Of a stretch of 14,360 nt of DNA, positions 6,046 through 13,517 are shown piece after piece (position 1 is the stretch's first letter; each line of letters begins with the position of its first letter). The translations under genes were made by a program, and so were the position numbers. Origin of the DNA: Polynucleobacter sp. (GTDB lineage Bacteria > Pseudomonadota > Gammaproteobacteria > Burkholderiales > Burkholderiaceae); the NCBI GenBank assembly GCA_023257325.1, contig JALRCP010000011.1, positions 1 to 14,360 on the forward strand, read 5' to 3'. The notes under the pieces were generated by a model. That model was not told where the DNA came from. It worked only from the letters and a program-made list of their open reading frames with translations, and did no database searches.

Positions 6046-6804
6046 ATGAACGATCAGGATCTTCTTCGATACTCTCGCCACATTCTCCTGGATGAGATCG
6101 GCATTGAAGGCCAAGAAAAAATCTTGGCTGCTCACGTTGTTATTGTGGGTGCGGGCGGTCTAGGTTCAGCAGCCGCTCCATATATTGCTGCAGCAGGTGT
6201 TCGCAAGATTACCTTGATTGATCATGATGTGGTTGATCTTACAAATCTTCAACGCCAAATCATGCATCGCACAGACTCTGTGGGCTTGCTGAAGGTTAAT
6301 TCAGGCAAAACCATGCTTGAACAACTCAACCCCGATTTAACGGTTGAAGCCATCACGGAAAAAGCAACTCATGTATTAATGGATCAAGTGTTACCAACAG
6401 CAACCGTTGTTTTAGATTGCACCGATAACTTCACGACTCGACACCTAATCAATGCTGCCTGTGTGAAACATAAAGTTCCATTAGTCAGCGGCGCAGCCAT
6501 ACGCTTTGATGGTCAACTGACTGTGGTAGACCCTCACGCAAACAATCAACCTTGCTATGCCTGTTTATTTCCGCCAGATCAGCAATTCAATGAAGTGCAA
6601 TGCTCAACCATGGGGGTGTTCTCCCCTCTAGTAGGCATCATTGGTACGATGCAAGCAGCCCAAGCATTGCAAATCATTGTTGGCATTGGAAAAACTCTAA
6701 CAGGACAGTTATTGCTGTGGGATGGCAGAAACTCTAAAGCAGAAACCATTCAAATAGAGAAAAGAAAAGACTGTCCGGTTTGCTCAGCCAATTCAAAAGT
6801 CTAA
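6046..6804 (+). CDS. moeB: HesA/MoeB/ThiF family adenylyltransferase
   Basis: A 252-residue E1-like enzyme that adenylates the C-terminal Gly-Gly of a small ubiquitin-like sulfur carrier (MoaD for molybdopterin or ThiS for thiamine). MNDQDLLRYSRHILLDEIG is a typical N-terminus. The nucleotide-binding GAGGLGS is at residues 35-41, D-C-T-D-N at 124-128, and two zinc Cys pairs lie at 170/173 (CYAC) and 243/246 (CPVC). Cys186 in QCST sits where ThiF enzymes carry the cysteine that bonds the carrier. No moaD or thiS is nearby, so MoeB versus ThiF cannot be settled; the symbol is the conventional one. ATG 6046 is preferred over GTG 6040 on family N-termini. It lies 12 nt after the protease gene and shares its final 4 nt with the end of ptsI on the other strand. 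Confidence 0.9.
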   Translation: MNDQDLLRYSRHILLDEIGIEGQEKILAAHVVIVGAGGLGSAAAPYIAAAGVRKITLIDHDVVDLTNLQRQIMHRTDSVGLLKVNSGKTMLEQLNPDLTVEAITEKATHVLMDQVLPTATVVLDCTDNFTTRHLINAACVKHKVPLVSGAAIRFDGQLTVVDPHANNQPCYACLFPPDQQFNEVQCSTMGVFSPLVGIIGTMQAAQALQIIVGIGKTLTGQLLLWDGRNSKAETIQIEKRKDCPVCSANSKV

Positions 6805-8558
6805 GCATTGATTTTTTCAAAAACTGCCTGAATTTCTGCTGGCTCAATCGCAGACAACAACTCATCCACGGACTGTCTTAAGTGACCCGCATCAGATCTC
6901 AGAATTTCTTGTTTAACAGACAGCAGCTGATTAAAGTGCAAAGAAAAATCTGTTAAACCCATGCCCAATAAAACTCGGGTCATCGATGCATCACCAGCCA
7001 TCTCACCACATACAGAAATTGGCATTTTTGCTGCTTTAGCTTCTCGAATGACTCCAGCAATCAGCCTCAACACTGCTGGATGCAAAGGGTCATATAAATG
7101 TGCGACCGCATTGTCTGCTCGATCAATTGCCAAAGTGTATTGAATCAAGTCATTTGTACCGATAGATAGAAAGTCCAAACGCGTAATGAAAAGCGGCAGA
7201 GATAATGCAGCAGCAGGTATCTCAATCATGGCCCCCACTTGAATGCTTGGGTCAAAAGCAACCCCTTCATCATCCAATTGTTTTTTCGCCAACTCAATTA
7301 ATTCGAGTGTTTGATCAATTTCTTGTGCATGAGCCAACATCGGAATGAGGATCTTTATTTTTCCAAAGACAGAAGCACGCAAAATGGCTCGAATCTGTAC
7401 CAAGAACATGTCTGGTTCAGATAAAGACCAACGAATCGCTCTTAAACCTAAGGGTGATAAATATTGGGCGGAACCATTTTCGTTAATGTCCAATGGTTTA
7501 TCCGCACCAATATCAATCGTTCTGATACTGACCGGTAAACCTTTCATGGCTTCAGCAGTTTTTCTGTAGGCCCAGAATTGCTCTTCTTCATCAGGCATTT
7601 TTCCCTGACGATTCATAAATAGAAATTCCGACCTGAATAAACCAATCCCCACTGCCCCAGAATCCAAAGCCAAAGCTGCATCGTCTGGCATTTCTACGTT
7701 GGCCATTAAATCGATTGGTTGCCCATCTAAAGTTAAGGTGGGTGTGTACTTCAGCCTTAATAGCTTTTTCTTTTCTAGCTTTCTCGCAGATTGAAGGTGA
7801 CGGTATTCTTCTAAGATAAATTCACTAGGGTCAACAATCACAATGCCACGATCGCCATCGATGATGATCCAATCATCTTGACGAATTAATTCGCTGGCAC
7901 TTCGAACACCAACAGCAGCAGGAATATCCAAACTTCTAGCAACAATCGCTGTGTGCGAGGTTTTGCCCCCCAAATCAGTGACAAAACCACCAAATGCTAG
8001 CTCTTTAAACCTCAACATATCAGGGGGGGCAATGTCATGGGCCACCACAATGACTTCGCTGAGCTCACGATTTTCTGAAACGGTTTTATAAAAAGATCCG
8101 ATGGTTTGGTGATCTTCTCCTAAATGAAGCACCTTCATCACTCTCTCAACAACCTGACGAATATCAGAGGCTCGCTCACGCAAATAAGCATCTTCAATTT
8201 CGGCAAATTGCTCGAGTAAATTTTCAAGCTGGGTGGCTAGGGCCCATTCAGCGTTGTATCTTTTTTCTCTAATAAGCTCTAAAGGTTTTTCTGTGAGCGT
8301 TGGATCGGCCAAAATCATGCCGTGCACATCCAAAAATGCGCCCATTTCCTCAGGGGCCGCCTCAGGCAAGCTGGCTCTTAGTGTTTTTAATTCTTGTCTA
8401 ACAACTTGAAAAGCATCTAATAATCTTTTTTCTTCTTTTTGCTCAGACCCTGGTTCAACCAGGTAATGCTTCACATCCATCGCGGATGGCGCAATCCTTA
8501 AGGCACGGCCAATGGCAATGCCGTTCGTGACAGGGATTCCGTGTAGCGTAAAAGACAA
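6801..8558 (-). CDS. ptsI: PTS enzyme I (phosphoenolpyruvate-protein phosphotransferase)
   Basis: A cytosolic enzyme, 585 residues from the start chosen here, that takes phosphate from PEP and passes it to HPr. Numbered from the TTG start, the phosphorylated histidine is His202 in GGKTSHTAIVAR (198-209). The PEP-binding barrel contains GLFRSEFLF (306-314), SIGTNDLIQY (465-474) and catalytic Cys517 in SVCGEMAGD. I prefer the TTG at 8558, which gives a start like (M)SFTLHGIPVT as in relatives. It lies one base after the ptsH stop and behind a purine-rich AAGGCGAG. The alternative ATG at 8585 adds nine residues and would overlap ptsH by 26 nt. It is last in the gshA-gshB-EIIA-ptsH-ptsI run. No EIIB or EIIC permease gene is present, so the relay is probably regulatory. 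Confidence 0.95.
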   Translation of the reverse strand: MSFTLHGIPVTNGIAIGRALRIAPSAMDVKHYLVEPGSEQKEEKRLLDAFQVVRQELKTLRASLPEAAPEEMGAFLDVHGMILADPTLTEKPLELIREKRYNAEWALATQLENLLEQFAEIEDAYLRERASDIRQVVERVMKVLHLGEDHQTIGSFYKTVSENRELSEVIVVAHDIAPPDMLRFKELAFGGFVTDLGGKTSHTAIVARSLDIPAAVGVRSASELIRQDDWIIIDGDRGIVIVDPSEFILEEYRHLQSARKLEKKKLLRLKYTPTLTLDGQPIDLMANVEMPDDAALALDSGAVGIGLFRSEFLFMNRQGKMPDEEEQFWAYRKTAEAMKGLPVSIRTIDIGADKPLDINENGSAQYLSPLGLRAIRWSLSEPDMFLVQIRAILRASVFGKIKILIPMLAHAQEIDQTLELIELAKKQLDDEGVAFDPSIQVGAMIEIPAAALSLPLFITRLDFLSIGTNDLIQYTLAIDRADNAVAHLYDPLHPAVLRLIAGVIREAKAAKMPISVCGEMAGDASMTRVLLGMGLTDFSLHFNQLLSVKQEILRSDAGHLRQSVDELLSAIEPAEIQAVFEKINA

Positions 8559-8559
8559 G

Positions 8560-8829
8560 TTACTCGCCTTCGCCAAAACGATCATTAATCAATGCATGAA
8601 TGGCATCAAATGCTTCTTGAGCTTTTTCGCCCTCAGTCTCCAAAAGTACACTACTACCCATACCGGCCGCCAACATCATGACTCCCATGATACTTTTAGC
8701 GTTCACACGACGACCACCCTTGGAGAGAAAAATCTCACAAGGAAATTGACCGGCTAACTGCGTTAACTTTGCTGAAGCTCTTGCGTGCAAACCGAGCTTA
8801 TTAATGATATTTATTTCTGCGCTGGGCAT
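8560..8829 (-). CDS. ptsH: Phosphocarrier protein HPr
   Basis: An 89-residue phosphocarrier, normal HPr length, that relays phosphate from enzyme I to EIIA. His15 in NKLGLHARAS (10-19) is the enzyme I-dependent phosphorylation site. Ser46 in NAKSIMGVMML (43-53) is the site used by HPr kinase/phosphorylase in organisms that have it, including many betaproteobacteria, so dual regulation is possible. The hprK gene is not in this window. An AAGGAA sequence about 7 nt before the ATG is a fair ribosome binding site. It starts 12 nt after the EIIA gene and ends 1 nt before the likely ptsI start. Confidence 0.96.
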   Translation of the reverse strand: MPSAEINIINKLGLHARASAKLTQLAGQFPCEIFLSKGGRRVNAKSIMGVMMLAAGMGSSVLLETEGEKAQEAFDAIHALINDRFGEGE

Positions 8830-8841
8830 TGTGATTCCTTG

Positions 8842-9282
8842 CTATTCTTTTGTCTCTACTTTTTGATTTTCACCCACATACCCAAGATGTCCAATAGGGA
8901 TAATTCCTTGCTGACCACCATGCATGGCTTTTTGCATGGCGGATTCAATGGGCTCAGCTCGATAAGCAATCGCTCGCATCAACATGGGCAAGTTAACTCC
9001 AGCAATCACTTTAACTTGACCTTCAAACTCAGGCTTATGAGCCAGACGACTTGCAACGTTGGCAGGAGTCGCACCCATGATGTCCGTCAATACCAGTAAG
9101 CCCTTATCTGATTTAATGGATGAAGCAGCTTCAACCGCTCGATCTAAGGTCAACTTAGAGTCTTCATGAGCCATCACATCTAAAGCAACCAAACGATCAG
9201 GGACTTCTCCATACACATGACGAGCAAATTCTCGCAACGCCGAAGCTAACGGAGCATGAGCAATAATTAAAATACCAGCCAT
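8842..9282 (-). CDS. Mannose-family PTS EIIA component, stand-alone
   Basis: A 146-residue single-domain EIIA of the mannose/sorbose (EIIA-Man) type. His9 in ILIIAHAPLASAL (4-16) is the expected phosphorylation site. TDIMGATPANVA (66-77) and GVNLPML (95-101) are family motifs. Permease-linked EIIA domains pass phosphate to EIIB. Here no IIB, IIC or IID gene accompanies it, so phosphate probably ends on EIIA as a signal; this is inference from context and from similar incomplete PTS clusters in betaproteobacteria. The ATG directly abuts the gshB stop with no intervening base and no strong Shine-Dalgarno sequence, so translation is probably coupled to gshB. ptsH follows after 12 nt. Confidence 0.93.
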   Translation of the reverse strand: MAGILIIAHAPLASALREFARHVYGEVPDRLVALDVMAHEDSKLTLDRAVEAASSIKSDKGLLVLTDIMGATPANVASRLAHKPEFEGQVKVIAGVNLPMLMRAIAYRAEPIESAMQKAMHGGQQGIIPIGHLGYVGENQKVETKE

Positions 9283-10227
9283 TTAATTCAAGTGTCTTTC
9301 AAGATTAGTCAACCATTGCATAGCGACATCATGACCTGTTTGATGAGTAATTTCAACAAAACATGTCGGACTTGTGACATTAATTTCTGTCAAATAACCC
9401 CCAATAAAATCAAGCCCTACTAGATGCAAACCTCGCTTGGCCAGTATCGGTGCTAATTCATTGGCAATGGCAAATTCTTTATCGGTGAGTTTTCGAGCGA
9501 CGCCCTTACCACCAGCAGCTAAATTTCCACGGACCTCACCCTGCTTAGGAATACGAGCCAACGAAAACGGCACCACTTCACCACCGATGAGTAATACTCG
9601 TTTGTCACCTTCTGAGATTTCAGGCAAGAATTTCTGTACCATCAGCGGACGCTTTCTATCCTCACCCAAGATTTCAACAATACTTGCGAGATTCAAGCCA
9701 TTGGCCTGAACTCTAAAAATCCCCGTACCACCCATGCCATCAATCGGTTTAATGATGATGTCTTGAAATTCTTCATGAAACGCTTGTATATCGGCAAGAT
9801 CATGGCTGATGATGGTGGGCGGTGCAAATTGCATGAACTCCAACAAAGCCATTTTTTCAGAATGATTGCGTAACGCCTCAGGATGATTAAAAACCTTTGC
9901 GCCTTCTTTACAAGCTTGAGATAAAAGCCATGTCGCATTGACATATGAAATGTCAAAGGGTGGATCTTTTCTCATGATCACCGCATCAAAATCTGACAAT
10001 TTCAAGCACTCTGAAGTAATTTTTTTAAACCAAGCACCCGTATCTTGAATTAATTTAATTTGCGTGCAATTTGCTTGCACAAAAGAATTGAGTGCCTTTA
10101 AATCTTGAATTTGACTGTGCCAAACTTGATATCCAGCAGATTGGCAAACCTTCATCATGGCCAAGGTGCTATCTTTTTCAATCGCAAAACCTTCTAAAGG
10201 ATCTGCGATAAAGAGAAGCTTTTTCAT
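9283..10227 (-). CDS. gshB: Glutathione synthetase
   Basis: A 314-residue ATP-grasp enzyme, usual length, that joins glycine to gamma-glutamylcysteine with ATP, completing glutathione. Characteristic features are MRKDPPFD (85-92), the ATP-grasp loop KPIDGMGGTGIF (160-171), GDKR (207-210), RGNLAAGGKG (233-242) and the metal/substrate region NVTSPT (283-288). It acts in the cytosol directly downstream of gshA, with 3 nt between the gshA stop and this ATG; a GAG over the gshA stop may serve as ribosome binding site. Having both steps of the pathway adjacent strongly supports the call. The product feeds glutaredoxin (grxC in this window) and general thiol buffering. Confidence 0.97.
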   Translation of the reverse strand: MKKLLFIADPLEGFAIEKDSTLAMMKVCQSAGYQVWHSQIQDLKALNSFVQANCTQIKLIQDTGAWFKKITSECLKLSDFDAVIMRKDPPFDISYVNATWLLSQACKEGAKVFNHPEALRNHSEKMALLEFMQFAPPTIISHDLADIQAFHEEFQDIIIKPIDGMGGTGIFRVQANGLNLASIVEILGEDRKRPLMVQKFLPEISEGDKRVLLIGGEVVPFSLARIPKQGEVRGNLAAGGKGVARKLTDKEFAIANELAPILAKRGLHLVGLDFIGGYLTEINVTSPTCFVEITHQTGHDVAMQWLTNLERHLN

Positions 10228-10230
10228 GAC

Positions 10231-11523
10231 TTACTCTGCCTCAGGATCGGTGCGCTCAAGCTCTAATGAAGCAGCCAACAAGGCCAAGCGAGCAACCACA
10301 CCGTACAAATAGAAGCGATTGGGCACAGCAACACCGGGCTTAGCTGCCACATCCGGAATTGAATTGTGTTCAAACGCCAATGGCACAAAATGCATGCCTG
10401 GTGCGTTCAGATTTTCATCTACGCCTCGACCTGTATGGACACGATAGAAGCCCCCCACCACATATCGATCCATCATATAGACCACTGGTTCAGCAACCGC
10501 CTCATTGATTTTTTCAAAGGTATACACACCCTCTTGAACCAATACATCGGCAACTTCTAAACCCTCTTTGACAACGCTCATCTTGTTGCGCTCTTTGCGA
10601 TTTAGGTCCTTGACTTCGCTGGCGTCTTTAACGGTCATGATGCCCATGCCATAGGTACCCGCATCTGCTTTCACAATCACGTATGGTTTCTCTTTGATGC
10701 CATATTCTTTGTATTTACGAGTAATTTTTTTCAAAATGGCGTCAACGCTCTCTTGCAAACATTGCTCGCCAACGCGCTCATGAAAATCAATACCAGAACA
10801 TTTTGTAAAAAATGGGTTGATCATCCAAGGATCAATGTCAATCACTTTGGCAAATTTTTTAGCGACATCTTCATACGCATCAAAGTGATTGGATTTGCGA
10901 CGTACAGCCCAGCCAGCATGCAAGGGTGGCAAAAGATATTGTTCGTAAAGATTTTCTAGAATTTCTGGAATACCTCCAGAAAGATCATTGTTTAAAAGAA
11001 TGGTGCAAGGATCAAAGTCCTTCAGGCCTAAGCGACGACCTTTCATACCAATTCTAGAGAGCGGTTCAAGAATCAAACGCTGACCGTCTGGCAAATCAAT
11101 TGGTGTGGGCTTGGTGATTTCATCGGACAGAGTGCCCAAACGAACATTCAAACCAGTTTGTCTCAGTATTGAAGACAAACGTGCAACGTTTTGCAAATAA
11201 AAAACGTTGCGAGTGTGTTTTTCTGGAATCAGCAACAAATTCTTTGCATCTGGGCAAATTTTTTCAATCGCTGCCATCGCAGCTTGAACAGCCAAAGGCA
11301 ACATTTCAGGAGAAAGGTTATTGAACCCACCCGGAAATAAATTTGTATCAACCGGAGCTAATTTAAAGCCAGCATTGCGCAAGTCTACTGAACAGTAGAA
11401 AGGAGGCGTGTGCTCTTGCCACTCAAGCCTAAACCAGCGCTCAATTGCAGGCGTTGCTTCTAAAACCTTTTGCTCTAACTCAAGCAAAGGACCATTCAGG
11501 GCAGTTATAAGATGAGGAACCAT
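10231..11523 (-). CDS. gshA: Glutamate-cysteine ligase, GshA_ferroox-type class
   Basis: A 430-residue enzyme for the first, usually rate-limiting step of glutathione synthesis (glutamate plus cysteine plus ATP to gamma-glutamylcysteine). It does not resemble the ~520-residue E. coli-type GshA. It matches what I know as the PF08886/TIGR02049 family (named after an Acidithiobacillus ferrooxidans member), common in betaproteobacteria. Visible landmarks are PVDTNLFPGGFNNL (57-70), YVIVKADAGTYGMGIMTV (281-298), a probable nucleotide-binding loop, and GGFYRVHTG (357-365). Adjacent gshB supports the role. ATG 11523 is the only reasonable start, since an in-frame stop lies 9 nt upstream. There is no Shine-Dalgarno sequence, and a TAGAAT hexamer sits 6 nt before the ATG. 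The amtB terminator ends just 20 nt upstream. Confidence 0.93.
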   Translation of the reverse strand: MVPHLITALNGPLLELEQKVLEATPAIERWFRLEWQEHTPPFYCSVDLRNAGFKLAPVDTNLFPGGFNNLSPEMLPLAVQAAMAAIEKICPDAKNLLLIPEKHTRNVFYLQNVARLSSILRQTGLNVRLGTLSDEITKPTPIDLPDGQRLILEPLSRIGMKGRRLGLKDFDPCTILLNNDLSGGIPEILENLYEQYLLPPLHAGWAVRRKSNHFDAYEDVAKKFAKVIDIDPWMINPFFTKCSGIDFHERVGEQCLQESVDAILKKITRKYKEYGIKEKPYVIVKADAGTYGMGIMTVKDASEVKDLNRKERNKMSVVKEGLEVADVLVQEGVYTFEKINEAVAEPVVYMMDRYVVGGFYRVHTGRGVDENLNAPGMHFVPLAFEHNSIPDVAAKPGVAVPNRFYLYGVVARLALLAASLELERTDPEAE

Positions 11524-11529
11524 ATTGTC

Positions 11530-11535
11530 ATTCTA
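11530..11535 (-). promoter_or_regulatory. Possible -10 element (TAGAAT) before gshA
   Basis: On the minus strand TAGAAT (11535-11530) is followed by 6 nt (GACAAT) and the gshA ATG at 11523. The geometry is the same as at gpmA and the rhodanese gene. No -35 box is recognisable; that position falls within the amtB terminator stem. The alternative is transcription by read-through from amtB. Confidence 0.3.
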
Positions 11536-11543
11536 AGACAGAT

Positions 11544-11581
11544 AAAAAAAGAGCGGGTTCTTCTGAAAGAAACCGCTCTTT
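11544..11581 (-). terminator. Rho-independent terminator of the torF-glnK-amtB operon
   Basis: A 15-bp stem with one mismatch (14 pairs) is formed by 11548-11562 and 11567-11581 around a CTGA loop (TCAG as transcribed). The GC-rich part is AGAGCGG. On the minus strand the stem runs into seven U residues (complement of A at 11550-11544), so it terminates transcription coming from amtB. It starts about 70 nt after the amtB stop. A weaker AT-rich hairpin (11591-11607, TAAAAA arms) precedes it. The plus-strand reading lacks a comparable U-tract. Confidence 0.9.
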
Positions 11582-11653
11582 AAATGTCCCTAAAAATCAG
11601 ATTTTTAAGGTTTCTTGCACACTACATTTCACACAGATTTACGAATTACCTCA

Positions 11654-13141
11654 TTAAGCCTCGTAGGCTGTTTCGCCATGAGACGTGATGTCCAAACCTT
11701 CACGCTCTGCGTCTTCTGGCACACGCAAGCCGATTACTAGGTCAACTACCTTGTAGGCGATGAATGAAACCACACCAGACCAAACAATCGTAGTTAACAC
11801 AGCCTTCGCTTGTACCCAAACTTGACCAACGATTGAGTAATCAGCTGCAACAGCATTCGCCACGTAGTCGTAGATGCCAGTACCACCTAATGCAGGCGCA
11901 GCAAATACACCTGTTAATAGTGCACCAACAATACCACCTACACCGTGAACACCAAACACATCCAAGCTGTCATCAGCACCTAACATGCGCTTCAACCCAG
12001 TCACACCCCATAAGCAGAGGAAACCAGAGATCAAGCCGATGATGATCGCGCCCATTGGGCCAACAAAGCCTGCTGCGGGTGTTACTGCAACCAAACCTGC
12101 AACAGCACCGGATGCTGCACCCAACATTGATGGCTTGCCTTTACCAATCCATTCACCCAAAGTCCAGGTTAGAACTGCACCAGCTGTTGCCAAGAAAGTA
12201 TTGGCAAATGCCATTGCTGCACCGCCTGAGGCTTCTAGAGCTGAACCAGCATTGAAACCAAACCAACCAAACCACAAGAGTGATGCACCGACCATGGTCA
12301 AAGTTAAGCTATGTGGCTTCATGGCTTCTTTACCGAAACCAATACGCTTGCCGATCACATAAGCACCCACCAAACCAGCGACCGCTGCGTTGATGTGAAC
12401 CACTGTACCGCCAGCAAAGTCTAGAGCACCCATTTGGAACAACCAACCTGAAGCTGCTGTTGCTGCTTCTGCCGCTGCTGCATCTGTATATGCATCAGGA
12501 CCAGGCCAGAACCAAACCATGTGAGCGATTGGTAAATAGCTGAATGTGAACCAAAGAACGATGAACAACAAAACTGCTGAGAACTTTGCACGTTCTGCGA
12601 ACGCACCAATGATCAAACAGCAAGTAATCGTTGCAAATGCGCCTTGGAATGAGAAGAATGTGAACTCTGGAATAACCACACCTTTGCTGAACGTAGCTCC
12701 CATAGATTCTGGGGTCAATCCAGCCAAGAAGAGTCGATCAAATCCTCCAAAGAATGCGCCACCTGGTGTAAACGCAATACTGTATCCATAGATGGCCCAC
12801 AAAACAGCCACTAAAGAGAAGATGACCATACATTGCATCAACACAGACAGCATGTTTTTGCTACGCACTAAACCACCGTAGAAAAGACCTAAACCTGGCA
12901 ATGTCATGAGAATGACCAAAGCGGTACAAATCATGATCCAAGCAGTATCACCTTTGTTAGCAACAGGGGCTGGGGCTGCCGGAGCAGCAGGAGCAGCGCT
13001 GGCAGCAGCTGCAGCAGGAGCAGTCACCGCTGGCTTAGCTTCTTCAGCAGCATAGGCTGGTGAAGAAACGGCCATGGATACTGAACCCAATGTCAGGGCT
13101 GTTGCACAAGCTGCGAGTAGACGTTTCATCCAATGTGTCAT
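11654..13141 (-). CDS. amtB: Ammonium transporter AmtB
   Basis: A 495-residue inner-membrane ammonium channel of the Amt/MEP/Rh family. An N-terminal signal peptide (about 1-31, ending AYA) is followed by an Ala/Pro-rich linker (about 35-62) and then about eleven membrane helices from residue 66. The twin pore histidines are His249 in GGTVVHINA and His399 in FGVHGVGG; Asp241, eight residues before the first, matches the conserved pore aspartate. The start is ATG 13141: a GAGGAA sits 5 nt upstream, and the signal peptide begins there. A longer in-frame reading would run far into glnK and has no signal peptide. It lies 13 nt after glnK, its usual partner, whose unmodified trimer blocks the channel when nitrogen is plentiful. 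The cytoplasmic C-terminal tail (about 472-495) is present for GlnK contact. Confidence 0.97.
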   Translation of the reverse strand: MTHWMKRLLAACATALTLGSVSMAVSSPAYAAEEAKPAVTAPAAAAASAAPAAPAAPAPVANKGDTAWIMICTALVILMTLPGLGLFYGGLVRSKNMLSVLMQCMVIFSLVAVLWAIYGYSIAFTPGGAFFGGFDRLFLAGLTPESMGATFSKGVVIPEFTFFSFQGAFATITCCLIIGAFAERAKFSAVLLFIVLWFTFSYLPIAHMVWFWPGPDAYTDAAAAEAATAASGWLFQMGALDFAGGTVVHINAAVAGLVGAYVIGKRIGFGKEAMKPHSLTLTMVGASLLWFGWFGFNAGSALEASGGAAMAFANTFLATAGAVLTWTLGEWIGKGKPSMLGAASGAVAGLVAVTPAAGFVGPMGAIIIGLISGFLCLWGVTGLKRMLGADDSLDVFGVHGVGGIVGALLTGVFAAPALGGTGIYDYVANAVAADYSIVGQVWVQAKAVLTTIVWSGVVSFIAYKVVDLVIGLRVPEDAEREGLDITSHGETAYEA

Positions 13142-13146
13142 TTTGA

Positions 13147-13152
13147 TTCCTC
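13147..13152 (-). promoter_or_regulatory. Ribosome binding site deciding the amtB start
   Basis: GAGGAA on the minus strand lies 5 nt before ATG 13141, in the 13-nt gap between the glnK stop and amtB. It supports this start over any upstream in-frame codon inside glnK. Confidence 0.8.
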
Positions 13153-13154
13153 GC

Positions 13155-13517
<363 letters not shown>

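Noticed and set aside
8449..8463. CCTGGT-TCA-ACCAGG hairpin in ptsI
   Set aside because: Only a 6-bp stem inside coding sequence, no U-tract; expected by chance.
11833..12791. Open frames antisense to amtB
   Set aside because: They follow from the Ala/Gly/Leu-rich codon composition of amtB, have low-complexity His/Gln or Pro/Ala-rich products and no family resemblance.
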